Part shown: piece after piece, positions 36,608 through 45,879 of the stretch
Numbering within the stretch: the stretch's first letter is position 1
Layout of the letters: each line of letters begins with the position of its first letter
Assembly (NCBI GenBank): GCA_918807975.1
Contig: OU964918.1
Location: 48,902,477 to 48,966,476, forward strand
Length of the DNA stretch: 64,000 nucleotides
Direction: 5' to 3'
Origin: Aplidium turbinatum
Lineage: Eukaryota; Chordata; Ascidiacea; Aplousobranchia; Polyclinidae
Position numbers and translations under genes: made by a program
Notes under the pieces: generated by a model
What the model was told of the DNA's origin: nothing
The model's input: only the letters and a program-made list of their open reading frames with translations
The model's database searches: none

Positions 36608-37143
36608 TCAAATGATTACCTTGTTCAAATGCTTTGGAAATGCCTTAAAACGAGTGGGGACAGCGTTGTCTCGTAAAGTCACTCGCTCACCACAGCGATA
36701 CATGAACTCTTCCTTGAAATGATCAGAACAAATAAATGTGTGTTTAGAAGGTGTCCAATTGGCACGCTTGACGTTCGCAATCCATAATTTTCTTCGTTCT
36801 TCATTGGTTGGAAATCTAAGCAACGTAAAATAGCATGATACGTTATAGGCTAATGTAGTAGCTAGGCTATATATTGAAAGCCCGATTTCACATTTGTTTT
36901 GTTTTTTTATAAGAAAAGCGCCACAATTTTTGTCCAAAATATAACAAAAAAAATTACAAAAATATCCGCCTAGAAGGAAAAGAAATTAGTCAGTGTCAGT
37001 CCGAGGATAAAAATTCAAAACCAACCAACCAGTGTTATCGTCACAATAGTAGTATTTTCTATTTTCTCATAGCTCGCTAAAAGTATCACAATATTTCCAT
37101 ACCTGTGAAATGAACGCGGAAATGTTCTCTTCGCAATTGTCAT
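36608..37143 (-). CDS. THAP zinc-finger domain, two exons, inside the 3.27-kb transposon
   Basis: Putative exon 1 is 37143-37103 (MTIAKRTFPRSFH plus two bases; donor CACAG|GTATGG). Exon 2 is 36815-36608 (acceptor TTGCTTAG|A), together 83 residues. The joined reading gives SFHRFPTNEERRKLW, then CSDHF and AVPTRF: the THAP core with the W, C-x2-H-F (second half of the C2CH zinc site) and AVPTRF box. The first cysteine pair expected before SFHRFP is not seen, so it lies in a missed exon or is lost. The frame stops right after the domain, so no catalytic part remains. It probably derives from the element's transposase or a DNA-binding cofactor; a captured host exon is also possible. Confidence 0.6.
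36993..37031 (+). repeat. SINE 3' end fragment
   Basis: CAGTCCGAGGATAAAAATTC followed by an AACCAACC tail matches the 3' end of the tRNA-derived SINE family. Confidence 0.5.
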
Positions 37144-37699
37144 ACTATACTATAGGCCTAGCCTACTATATTATATGTAAAACTTGTTTGTGCGGAGGTA
37201 TATAAAGCACTTTCAAAATAAAAGAAAAAGCAAGCAATTACGTACGGTAATTTAAAATTAACAAATTCCAACAATATGTTTGCGATTGTAGAACAGCAAA
37301 GGTGAAATCATATAAAGATTTCGTCATACTAGGTGAATTGCGGAGATATTTATTAGTTGTTATCTCACAGCAACTTGAAACTGAAGCTATTTCTTTAAAA
37401 GTTATTGTTGATGAAATCACACGAATTTACGTCATAATGCAACGTTTTGCTACAACGGAGAAAATCGAAAGCCATCAATCTCTATTGAACAGAATCCTGG
37501 TAAAAAGCTGCGGTTGTGTTGTTGCATAGAAAACTATTTGTTTTGTCAATTATTTGTTCACAACAACTGAGTTTTTTAAGAAACGCAAATATTATAGGAG
37601 AATTACATTTTGTAAAAAGTTAAGTTGTGTTCAGTCGTGTTCTCATTGCTGAATTGGCGCTCCAGTTGTTTCAGGAACGAGGAGGCGACTGATTCTTAA

Positions 37700-37930
37700 C
37701 TAATTAATTCATCTACTTCTACTTGTTTTAAAGTATCAGGTTTGGTGGCCGTGCTTAACTATACTGTATATTTATCGATTCATATACCGCAATATTAGAT
37801 CCTTTCATGCACGTCTTAAACCATTATAGTTTTGCCACCTTTTCCTTTTGTTGGTTTTGTTCCTGTATTTCTTTTTCACAATATCATTTATTTTGCATTC
37901 TGACAAGGAAAAATAAATTGAATTGAATTA
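37700..37930 (+). mobile_element. LINE 3' UTR fragment (CR1/L2-like)
   Basis: It contains GTGGCCGTGCTTAACTATAC, AGTTTTGCCACCTTTTCC and GACAAGGAAAAATAAATTGA followed by a short GAATT-type tail. It matches the split copy at 38990-39085 plus 45623-45805. Confidence 0.5.
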
Positions 37931-38084
37931 AAAACAATGAAAATTCATTACGGGTCCCTACAAAAGCATTGGCAAACGCGCGGAATAGGTACACTAATAA
38001 TGGCTGACGTCTGAACCTGCTTTCTTCAAAAACCGTAAACGAGAGAAGTGACGATGCGCGGTCTAGTTATAATAAGATGTCTAT

Positions 38085-38560
38085 GGCTCTAACCCTAACC
38101 CTCGCTGATCGCAGTTTCCGCAAACATTTTCCGTAGATTCCGCTAACCGCAGTTTCCGCTAACCTTTACCCTAACTCTAACCATAGATTAATCTATGCTC
38201 TAACCCTAACCCTCGCTGATCGCAGTTTCCGAAAACATTTTTCCGCAGTTTCCGCTAACTTTTACCCTAACCCTAACTATAGAGCAATCTATGCTCTAAC
38301 CCTAACCCTCGCTGATCGCAGTTTCCGCAAACATTTTTCCGCAGTTTCCGCTAACCTTTACCCGAACTATAGAGCAATCTATGCTCTAACCCTAACCCTC
38401 GCTGATCGCAGTTTCCGCAAACATTTTTCAGCAGTTTTGCTAATTGCAGTTTCGGCTAACCCTAACTCTAATCATCGAGTAATCTATGCTCTGCTCTAAC
38501 CCTCGCTGATCGCAGCTTCCGCAAATATTTTTCCGCAGTTCCGCGGTTTCCGCTAACCCT
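38085..38560. repeat. 90-100-bp minisatellite with telomere-like CCCTAA runs
   Basis: Four to five units carry ATCTATGCTCTAACCCTAAC, then CGCTGATCGCAGTTTCCGC, AAACATTTTTCCGCAG and TTTCCGCTAACC. CTAACCCTAACCCT recurs in each, identical to metazoan telomere repeats over about two units. It forms most of the right inverted end of the 35447-38719 transposon. Confidence 0.9.
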
Positions 38561-38728
38561 AACCCTCGAGTTTGTTTGCGGAAACTCCGATCAGCGACTT
38601 CGGCTTTGTGCTATTAAACTGCGATCAGCGACTTCGGCTTTTTTTAATATTTTTTCTTGATCTTTTCAGGGTACGAACTGAGGGTCCGAACTGTTCAGGG
38701 TACGAACTAGGTTGCACCCACCGTAGCC

Positions 38729-38945
38729 TACTGTATCCTTCAAGACTGTCGAAAGAGACTTGCTGCGTTCAAGGAGCTTGTCCAGTAAGTCTTCCTTTCC
38801 TGTCGTGGCAGACTTCAAATTTAAACCATCACCAACTTGTTTATTTTTTATTCTTGTTTTCTCGACCAAACTAGGACTAAAATCAGATTTTTGCATTTGC
38901 AGAACATCAAAGTAGAATGCAAAATTTAAGTCACAGCCATCCGGA
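38729..38945 (-). other. Coding-like fragment at the transposon insertion site
   Basis: The minus strand is open from about 38945 and reads CDLNFAFYFDVLQMQKSDF, SLVEKTRIKNKQVGDG and GKEDLLDKLLERSKSLSTVL up to the 9-bp target duplication. Its helical, charged composition looks coding-like. I do not recognise the family. It could be a host exon or part of another repeat that the 3.27-kb element entered. Confidence 0.35.
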
Positions 38946-38989
38946 GGAGATTAACATATAATCAATCAATCCACAACACTTTTTATTAG

Positions 38990-39085
38990 GCTGTCATTCA
39001 TTACTACATGTTTGCTTCTAGTTCTCTCTGTTTTTGTTTTATTTTTTGCTATTTGTTTTTTGGGTTTTGTGGCCATGCTAACTAC
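38990..39085 (+). mobile_element. Left part of a LINE 3' end, split by hAT-A
   Basis: GTTTTGTGGCCATGCTAACTAC corresponds to GGTGGCCGTGCTTAACTA in the copy at 37700-37930. The remainder continues at 45623 after the large hAT insertion. Confidence 0.5.
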
Positions 39086-39547
39086 CAGTGGCGGCTCGTG
39101 GTCTCAAAACATGGTGGGGCTGCATCAACCAGTAGGCTAACCTAATATAAATAATTATAAACCTGTACCGGACTGAGTAATAAATGCACTGAGTTAGGGT
39201 TAATAACACAGTACACAGTACAGTAACATGTTCTTTTAATTGGCTGTCGTTTAATGTTTTTATCATAGTAAACTTTTGATAATGGCTTGAATTTGGTCAA
39301 GTTTAGGTGGCCACCAGATGGAGCTAGTACTATTATGGGACTTGGTATTAACTTAGTTGGTTAGATCTATGCTTGTGCTTTCCAACGATAGCAAATTTGT
39401 TGAAATTGAACAACAAATGAATAAATGGGAGACAATCTCCTTCAGGTGTTTTTTAGTGCATTTCCACCCTGTACTTCCTCCTTTATAATAGTCTATTCCA
39501 ACTTGTGTGACGTTTCATGACGTCATCATCCAGAGGGCGAATTGTGA

Positions 39548-39760
39548 AAGATCAATCAATCAATCAATCAAGTTTATTTCGGCATAGCTCCACCATATAG
39601 TGGCTCTGGCTCCACATTCATTTTCAATGTACATATCAGTAGATATAACAAATCGCTTTTTTGATATGGAAACTACACCATGGAGGCACCGAAAAAACCA
39701 TGCGGTTATCTAAGTCAAGGTGCCCCCCCAGAGACAGAGAGAAAAACCTTTTATTTCGTC
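39548..39760 (-). mobile_element. LINE 3' end (CR1/L2-like), minus strand
   Basis: Read on the minus strand it ends GCCGAAATAAACTTGATTGA with further TTGA repeats, a classic short-repeat LINE tail. Upstream lies noncoding sequence (GGAGCCAGAGCCACTATATG). Confidence 0.55.
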
Positions 39761-40419
39761 TGTTGCGACAATAGTACGGTACAATTATACACAATACCGG
39801 TACGAATAAAATAGTACCATACCATAGCTATCTAAATACCACAACAGACAGGAAGCAGCGAAAGACTATATCAGTCATCGAGTCAGCTGCTTCCCAGTTC
39901 TTAATGTGACAAATGTCAAGCATCGGCAAATTACGTTGAAACAAGAGCGCAGAAAGAGCACCAATATTTAGCCTACAGTAATTGGCTTTACTTCACATCA
40001 AAACTAGTCTGTCTCAGTGACTTCTCAAAACACAGATCAAGTAAAGTAACCTACGATCCCTTCACCTAATCACCGATAGCTTCCACACGCTTAGCCTAAA
40101 GATTTACGAGAACCAAAGCTGGAATCCCTGACCAGGGTCTGTTCTATTTGGTAACAACTAGAACATCACACGCCCAGGGAGAAAGAGAAAATTGAATTGA
40201 GTCCTGTCTTTGTCATGAGTTACCATGGGGGGTGGGGGGGACAGATTAATACCTGGGACTGGTATATAAGTCCCCTCCACAGGGGCGCCGGAAGCGGGGG
40301 GCAGGGGGACAGTGCCCTTTTAAAGTCATGTAAGCTACTGCACATTTTGCAACATAACAATTTCTGCTATTCGCTTTTAGCCTAATTATAATCTTTCATT
40401 TTTGCCTCAAAATAATATT

Positions 40420-42728
40420 CCCAGCCAGCAATTACCCATATGGGCCCCACACGGGGACCCACATGAGCTGATGTACGGGCCCTATGTGAGCTGCCTATAT
40501 GGGGCCCATACACATTGCGTCCGCGGGCATCACATTGCCCCCATATAGGCTGCCCATATTCATTTATGGGTTTCATGTGGGTTGCTCACACTCAACCCAC
40601 AAATCTAATATGGGCTGCCCATATGTAACCCATAAATCTAATACAGGCTGCCCATATGTATATCAGGTATATATATAACTTCAGACAGATGCCAAAGTGC
40701 TTAAACTGCAAGCAGTGAACTTTGCGCAATGCATAGCAAGGTGCCCCCAGTAAAGTGCTCAATCGGCGTAAGCCAAGAGCGTCAATTAGGCTACTGCAGA
40801 CAGTGCACACCGTTTAATATTTATACACTTGGAATGGCCATGAAGGTATATAGCTCCATGTGACATTTTCCTATTTGTGATACGTAAGCACCAAAAATAG
40901 TACTACTGCCAACCTTGCCGAAGTGCTCCAACTGCAAGCAGTGAGCTTTGCGCAATGCATAGCAAGGTGCCCCCAGTAATTTTGCTTGTTCAATTTCATT
41001 TTGTGTTTGTTTAAAAGATCAATAAAAGTCGTTTGAGACAACTAAAAAATCCCAAAGTCTAGACAAATGCTGATCGAGGTGTATATCATATTAGTATGGG
41101 TTGCCCACAAACCTTTGAATCACTGTGTGGGTAGCCCATGGTCTGCCAATAAAAAATGTGGGCAGCCCATGTTCTGCCCATGAAAAATATGGGCAGCCCA
41201 TGGTCTTCCCATAAACAAAGTGGGAAGCCCATCAATATTTCATGCTTAGCCCATGATCAATAATTTTATGTGGCTAAATTTATTAAAATGCATTTATATG
41301 ATCACGCATTTGAAGATTGGAAGTTTTATATTCCACCTTGTCATTTAGCAACACATACTGCAAGAAAGCCCATATTGGGCAGTAGGCAGAGATGGGCGTG
41401 ATCTTGATCTTGAAGATCACAAGTGATCTTGAAGATCAAGATCGTGATCTTGATCTTGATCTTCAAGATCACTTTTTTTTTGGTGATCTTGATCTAAGAT
41501 CACTTTTTTTCGTGTGATCTTGATCTTGAAGAACAATAAGATCAAGATCACTATAAAATTGAATTTTACTTCCTACATAGAGGCATTTTTTTTAAACTCG
41601 TACTGTACAAAGTAGGTAGTGGCAACTACTAACATTAAGCCACTGTTAATATGATATGTGCCCAACAAAAGACGATTTAAAGTCTCCATCTAATCTGATC
41701 AGTGTTGCCATTTCAAAATTGAAAAAGTTTTCTGTGTTGGTCATAATAAAGAAGTCAACTTCCGTGTACTTTATGTTGACGTATAATAAAAAATGATTTA
41801 ATGTAAATTTTAAAGAAATGTTTGCTTTATTGACCCAATTTTAGATGTTTCAAAAGTCTAGAATGGCGGTGATAAAAAATCTGGATTCTAGCCGACTTTG
41901 GTCATGTAAAGTGGTTTATTGCAGCAAATCAACCAGACCAAGACTTGTTTAGGGTCTGAGTATGGAGCGGTTTGTCGGACCGCAAACCTCTGAACTTTTA
42001 TAATAGCAGACAACAGTATCAAGGTTGCCAGGTGGGTAAATGGTGCAATAAACATTTACATAATGCAGTGAAAGTTAAAACTACTTAGTAACACGAATAA
42101 AAACTCCCACATGAACCAGACAAAAATTTGGTAAAAAATGATGCAGTTCAAAGTTTATTTTTATTTATTTATTATAAATAAAAAGTATAAAACTAATTGC
42201 AAATTTTACGACTTTTCGGAACTAATGTAATTAACCTCGGCCTTGGGGGTGACGTTGCGATTCTAAGCAAACTACGTCAACAATTGATAGGCCTATAATA
42301 GCAACAGTCACTAACTTATTACACTATTACAGTTCTTAGGCCAGCGATCGAGTAGTTAAAAGTAAAAGTTAGCAATACCAACTATATACCTTTACCCAGA
42401 TTGCTTATAGCCTAGTTATTATTTTTTGCAACATCATTGATCAAAAACTTCATTTTTTTTCAAGTACACAAAAAGTGATCTTGAAAGTGATCTTGATCTT
42501 CAAGATCACGATCTTGATCTTGATCTTCAAGATCACATAGTTTGGTGATCTTGATCTTCAAGATCACCTATTCTTGGTGATCTTGATCTTGATCTTCAAG
42601 ATCACCAATACTGGTGATCTTGCCCATTTCTGGCAGTAGGGCACATATGGCAAAAACACAAACACCCACATAGAACCCACATGCCCATTAAAATAGTATA
42701 TGGGGCCCATATGGGCTTGCTGGCTGGG
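40420..42728. mobile_element. Element C: CCCATATGGGC-repeat element of unknown class
   Basis: Ends are CCCAGCCAGCAATTACCCAT and, reversed, CCCAGCCAGCAAGCCCATAT. Inside, words such as GGGCAGCCCAT, TGGGTTGCCCA and CCATATGGGCCC recur many times (40420-40640, 41095-41250, 42650-42720) as an irregular palindromic minisatellite. No target duplication is obvious. Confidence 0.7.
41387..42632. mobile_element. hAT-D: 1.25-kb hAT-type element with GATCTT-repeat ends
   Basis: Ends are CAGAGATGGGC and GCCCATTTCTG (one mismatch), with a perfect 8-bp duplication GCAGTAGG at 41379-41386 and 42633-42640. Both subterminal regions (41400-41550 and 42475-42620) are built from (GATCTT)n and its complement (AAGATC)n, able to form many alternative hairpins. 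Confidence 0.9.
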
Positions 42729-43270
42729 TTTACGGCACAAAATTTTGCAACACAGTACAGGCCTTAAAACTCGCTTTTTCGGCAGCCACCGTGGCCTACC
42801 AGGAGTTTCTTCTCGGCGGCCAACTCTGCGTGCTTGGAGGCCAAAATACAAAATAACGATAGCACAAGTAAATAAAATTAAACTTGCACCAATGCTGAAA
42901 TGATCACTTAGCGTTGTTGAAGTCTGGGCCTGGGCGACGTCCTACAATAGAATCGTTGCACCTAGCAATAATTGCTTTATCGGGATTGTAATCCAGTACT
43001 GCGGGACGATCTAAGATTCTAACGACACTCGCACGAGTGTCTCCAATGTAGCTGAGTTTAAAGAAGTTCGCCACTCCACTAGAATTCTTTTTAGCAACGA
43101 AAAAAAACGTTCGACATGTGTTGACGATGACAGCAAGGTAATAAGTATTTCAATGATGTGAAGGGCATTACTAAAAGAAGCATAATTTTCGCAAGATATG
43201 ATTAAAAAATGTTTTCCCCTCGGATGTCAACTAACCTAGTTCTCCTTTTTAACAACGATTCAATGTCCGG

Positions 43271-43311
43271 CAACATCGAATCGACATAAAAACGACAATA
43301 TTGCCAGCCGA
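43271..43311 (+). repeat. Diverged half copy of the palindromic repeat
   Basis: CAACATCGAATCGACATAAA and ACAATATTGCCAGCCG match the family right arm with several changes. Confidence 0.4.
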
Positions 43312-44218
43312 CGTAAATTAGCACTTCGGATTAAGACTTTGTTAAAATAAACGTCGGGAAATACAAACAATACTCACAGCGCTGGTGATCGCAGATAGAT
43401 ATATTCCATCAATAACAAATATTCCTGCACAATGCAACAGTGGCGATTATGACGCGCTGACCTAATTTTGCGTCACTCTTTGATACTACATATTTTCGAC
43501 AGTTAATCCACGATCATTCTATTGCAAAATTAAATAATTGACTAGAAGAGACCCGCGGCCAAACTTGGCCGATTGAGGAGGTAGCACCGGCGGCCATTCT
43601 AGCACTACTTAGCGGCCATGGCCCCAGGCTGCTTTAAGGCTTGACAATAGGTTACATCATTATAACATAGCATGATGCCCTTCTTTGTATACCGGACACT
43701 TGTAGGCTATCATTACTCAATACATAGTGAGCTGATAGATTAGCATTATCGCTATATCTCATCTTAAAACTTGAAAAAAAATGGCCTTTTAGTAAACAAA
43801 AGTGCCCTTTTTTCTTAATCTTGCCCCCCTAGTCAAAAATCGTTCCGGCGCCCCTGCCCCTCCACCCCCTTGGTAACTCATGACAAAGACAGGACTCAAT
43901 TCAATGTTCTTATTCGCCCTGGGCGTGTGATGTTCTAGTCTTTTCCGTTCTATTTGCAGTCCCTGCAGCGCTTGTTCAGTGATGCTTGAAAACTTTTTTC
44001 TGAAAAACCTATGTCATAAAAAAAAAAAGAACAAGCAACACCGGACCTGCAAAATTTGCGGTAGGCACTTTTACATGGTAGGCACTTTAACATGCAGATA
44101 TCCAATCCAGCACGAACCAATCAGAAGCTACTCTTTTCTTGACGTCATCAAGATTGCGTTTGGGAAGAATAAAGGAAAAACGCAAATTCTAGCTAAATTA
44201 AATCATCGCTTTGCAATC

Positions 44219-44292
44219 GGTTGGCTTGGCGCATTGGGTTAGGGCGGTAGTAGTCATTACAATGACGTGGGTTTGATTCCCACCTCTGCTAT
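44219..44292 (+). repeat. tRNA-like core 1
   Basis: TTGGCGCATTGGGTTAGGGC resembles an A box and GGGTTTGATTCCC a B box. Acceptor pairing is poor, so not a functional tRNA. Confidence 0.5.
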
Positions 44293-44643
44293 AGCCCATT
44301 TTTTCTTCTGTAATTACCAAACAAAGTTCAAAGTAATTATTACTTCTCTGGCTGAATGCTGAAATGGTCACGATAGCAGATAACGTACAGATAACGTAGC
44401 ATCTCATTGGTTCGTGGTTGGATTGGATACGCGCGTGGATTAGTAGAAATCTGCTTGTTAAAGTGCCTACCCTTTTACGTATTACACTGCCCGAAAAGGT
44501 AACCGCAACCATGCGTGACATACGACATCGCTGATGTTGGTAGCGCTATCATGCGTGACATGACTCAACACGTGATTACCTGGTCCTGGTCGTCTTTATC
44601 GAAAGATTTTGATACAAGGAAATTTAACTGAATGCATCGCCAC

Positions 44644-44718
44644 AACCAACGTTGCCTAATGGTTAGGGCAGAGGAGAAGTAATTTCGATTGCATGGGTTC
44701 GATTCCCACCCTATTTTG
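44644..44718 (+). repeat. tRNA-like core 2
   Basis: TTGCCTAATGGTTAGGGCAG (A box) and GGGTTCGATTCCCACC (B box). The B-box part is duplicated just downstream (44721-44736). Confidence 0.55.
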
Positions 44719-45089
44719 GATTCGATTCCCACCCTATATGCTAATACTATTTTTTCTTCTGCAACTGATCTGAGTGCAAGAAGAATCGTAGTGACTGCAA
44801 TCAATGGAGTTTATGAGAAAAGTTGTGACTAAAACACCAGTAATGTCATATACGTTACGCATGGTTGCGGTTACCTCTTCGGGCAGTGTAATACGTAAAA
44901 GTGCCTACCAAAATTTGCAGACCCAGAGTTGCCAATTAATTTTTGTAATACAATTTTTTTTTATTACAAAAGAAAGTTAATATTAGGAGTTTTTTAATTC
45001 TTCAAGCGAAATAAATTAAAAAAAAACATGGCAAAACTATCTATGTGTAATATAATTCGCATATGCACAAAAATGTTGGGGGGGCTGCA

Positions 45090-45583
45090 CAGGGATATCT
45101 AAAGAAGGGGATACGAAGGCTTTTATTACGTCTGACAATAGAAGGGCTTTTGTTTATTGTAAATAATCTGTGTTTATCGTAAAATGATAATTGGCACCGA
45201 TAGTAGTTTAATAAATCTTGTTATGATAACTTGCATTACGCTATTAACATCATGCCTGGATATTCACTGCATGCTCGTGGTTGCTTGTTAATTCAACTAC
45301 TCATATACTTGCTTTACATCTAGCCTCCTGCAAAGGCTTTGTTATAAAAAACAGCTTACTGGTAACTTTTCAACTGTCTTTGTAAACAAGTATTCTTTAA
45401 ATATACTCTACGTAACATTTGCTAACTGTCTTTTGTAGCTCATTGTACCAGCTGCACTACAAAACTTTCTACGATTTTAAAAAGAACCACATGTTTAAAG
45501 CACTACAAACTACCGCCCTGGTAGTGTCATGAGAATAAGACAATCGCTGCAAGCCTTCATATCCCCTTCTCTAGATATCCCTG
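45090..45583. mobile_element. hAT-E: 494-bp hAT-type element
   Basis: Inverted ends of about 31 bp: CAGGGATATCTAAAGAAGGG with TCCCCTTCTCTAGATATCCC followed by TG. The perfect 8-bp duplication is GGGCTGCA at 45082-45089 and 45584-45591. It sits near the right end of hAT-A. Confidence 0.92.
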
Positions 45584-45622
45584 GGGCTGCAGCCCGCAGT
45601 CCCTTATGACGAGCCGCCAGTG

Positions 45623-45805
45623 CTAACTACTGATATATAGCCTACTACATAATTTTTCATTCAGGCACGTTTTAAACCTTTCAAAGTTTTGCCACCTTTT
45701 CCCGTTCGTTAACATGCTGGTAGGTTTATATCGAATTTGTAGTTAGTATCTTTTTCGTCCCGGACGTGTTGATCACGAAAAATAAAATGATTGATTGATT
45801 GATAG
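45623..45805 (+). mobile_element. Right part of the LINE 3' end split by hAT-A
   Basis: AAGTTTTGCCACCTTTTCCC and CGTGTTGATCACGAAAAATA, then an AATGATTGATTGATTGAT tail. It continues the piece at 38990-39085. Confidence 0.55.
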
Positions 45806-45879
45806 CGATGAACTGTTTTATTTTGATCAACAACGCACGAGTACAAAATAATTGACACGGCGAGAAGAACACAATAAAC

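Larger units (their letters stand above)
35447..38719. mobile_element. 3.27-kb DNA transposon with long repetitive inverted ends and 9-bp target duplication
   Basis: Ends are GGATGCAACCTAGTTCG and, reversed, GGGTGCAACCTAGTTCG. A perfect 9-bp duplication ACCGTAGCC lies at 35438-35446 and 38720-38728. The inverted arms run about 320 bp on the left (to about 35770) and about 700 bp on the right (from about 37990). Words such as GTCGCTGATCGCAGTTTCCG recur in both, and a 90-100-bp minisatellite fills the right arm. Inside are a THAP-domain fragment (minus), a tRNA-like repeat, and LINE and SINE 3' tails. Nine-bp duplications with long repeat-built ends suggest a Mutator/Rehavkus-like element; a THAP domain suggests P, Kolobok or related groups. 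Class unresolved. Confidence 0.85.
40280..43856. mobile_element. hAT-B: 3.6-kb hAT-type element
   Basis: Ends are CAGGGGCGCCGGAA and TTCCGGCGCCCCTG, exact inverted copies over 14 bp. The perfect 8-bp duplication is CCCCTCCA at 40272-40279 and 43857-43864. It contains element C and, within that, hAT-D. Its right subterminal region (AAGTGCCC, TTGCCCCCCTAGT) recurs in decayed form near 53235-53375. Confidence 0.92.
40157..43939. mobile_element. Inverted-arm (foldback) element enclosing hAT-B
   Basis: Arms of about 70 bp (40157-40229 and 43869-43939) are near-perfect inverted copies: ACTAGAACATCACACGCCC at the outside and CCTGTCTTTGTCATGAGTTA toward the inside. Target duplications are not clear. 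Confidence 0.7.
44043..44923. mobile_element. Compound foldback element with two tRNA-like cores
   Basis: Outer inverted ends are GACCTGCAAAATTTGCGGTA (44044) and ACCAAAATTTGCAGACC (ending 44923), each with TAGGCACTTTTA inside. Unit 1: arms 44079-44131 and 44396-44469 (CACGAACCAATCAGA / CATTGGTTCGTG) around tRNA-like core 44219-44292. Unit 2: arms 44470-44527 and 44846-44905 (ACGTATTACACTGCCCGA / TCGGGCAGTGTAATACGT) around tRNA-like core 44644-44718. AGTGCCTACC sits at every boundary. Confidence 0.8.
39086..45622. mobile_element. hAT-A: 6.5-kb hAT-type element swollen by nested insertions
   Basis: Ends are CAGTGGCGGCTCGT and, reversed, CACTGGCGGCTCGT, with a perfect 8-bp duplication CTAACTAC at 39078-39085 and 45623-45630. 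Inside I see a minus-strand LINE tail, an inverted-arm element carrying hAT-B, foldback units with tRNA-like cores, and hAT-E. Much of the 6.5 kb belongs to those insertions. No transposase of its own is visible. Confidence 0.88.
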
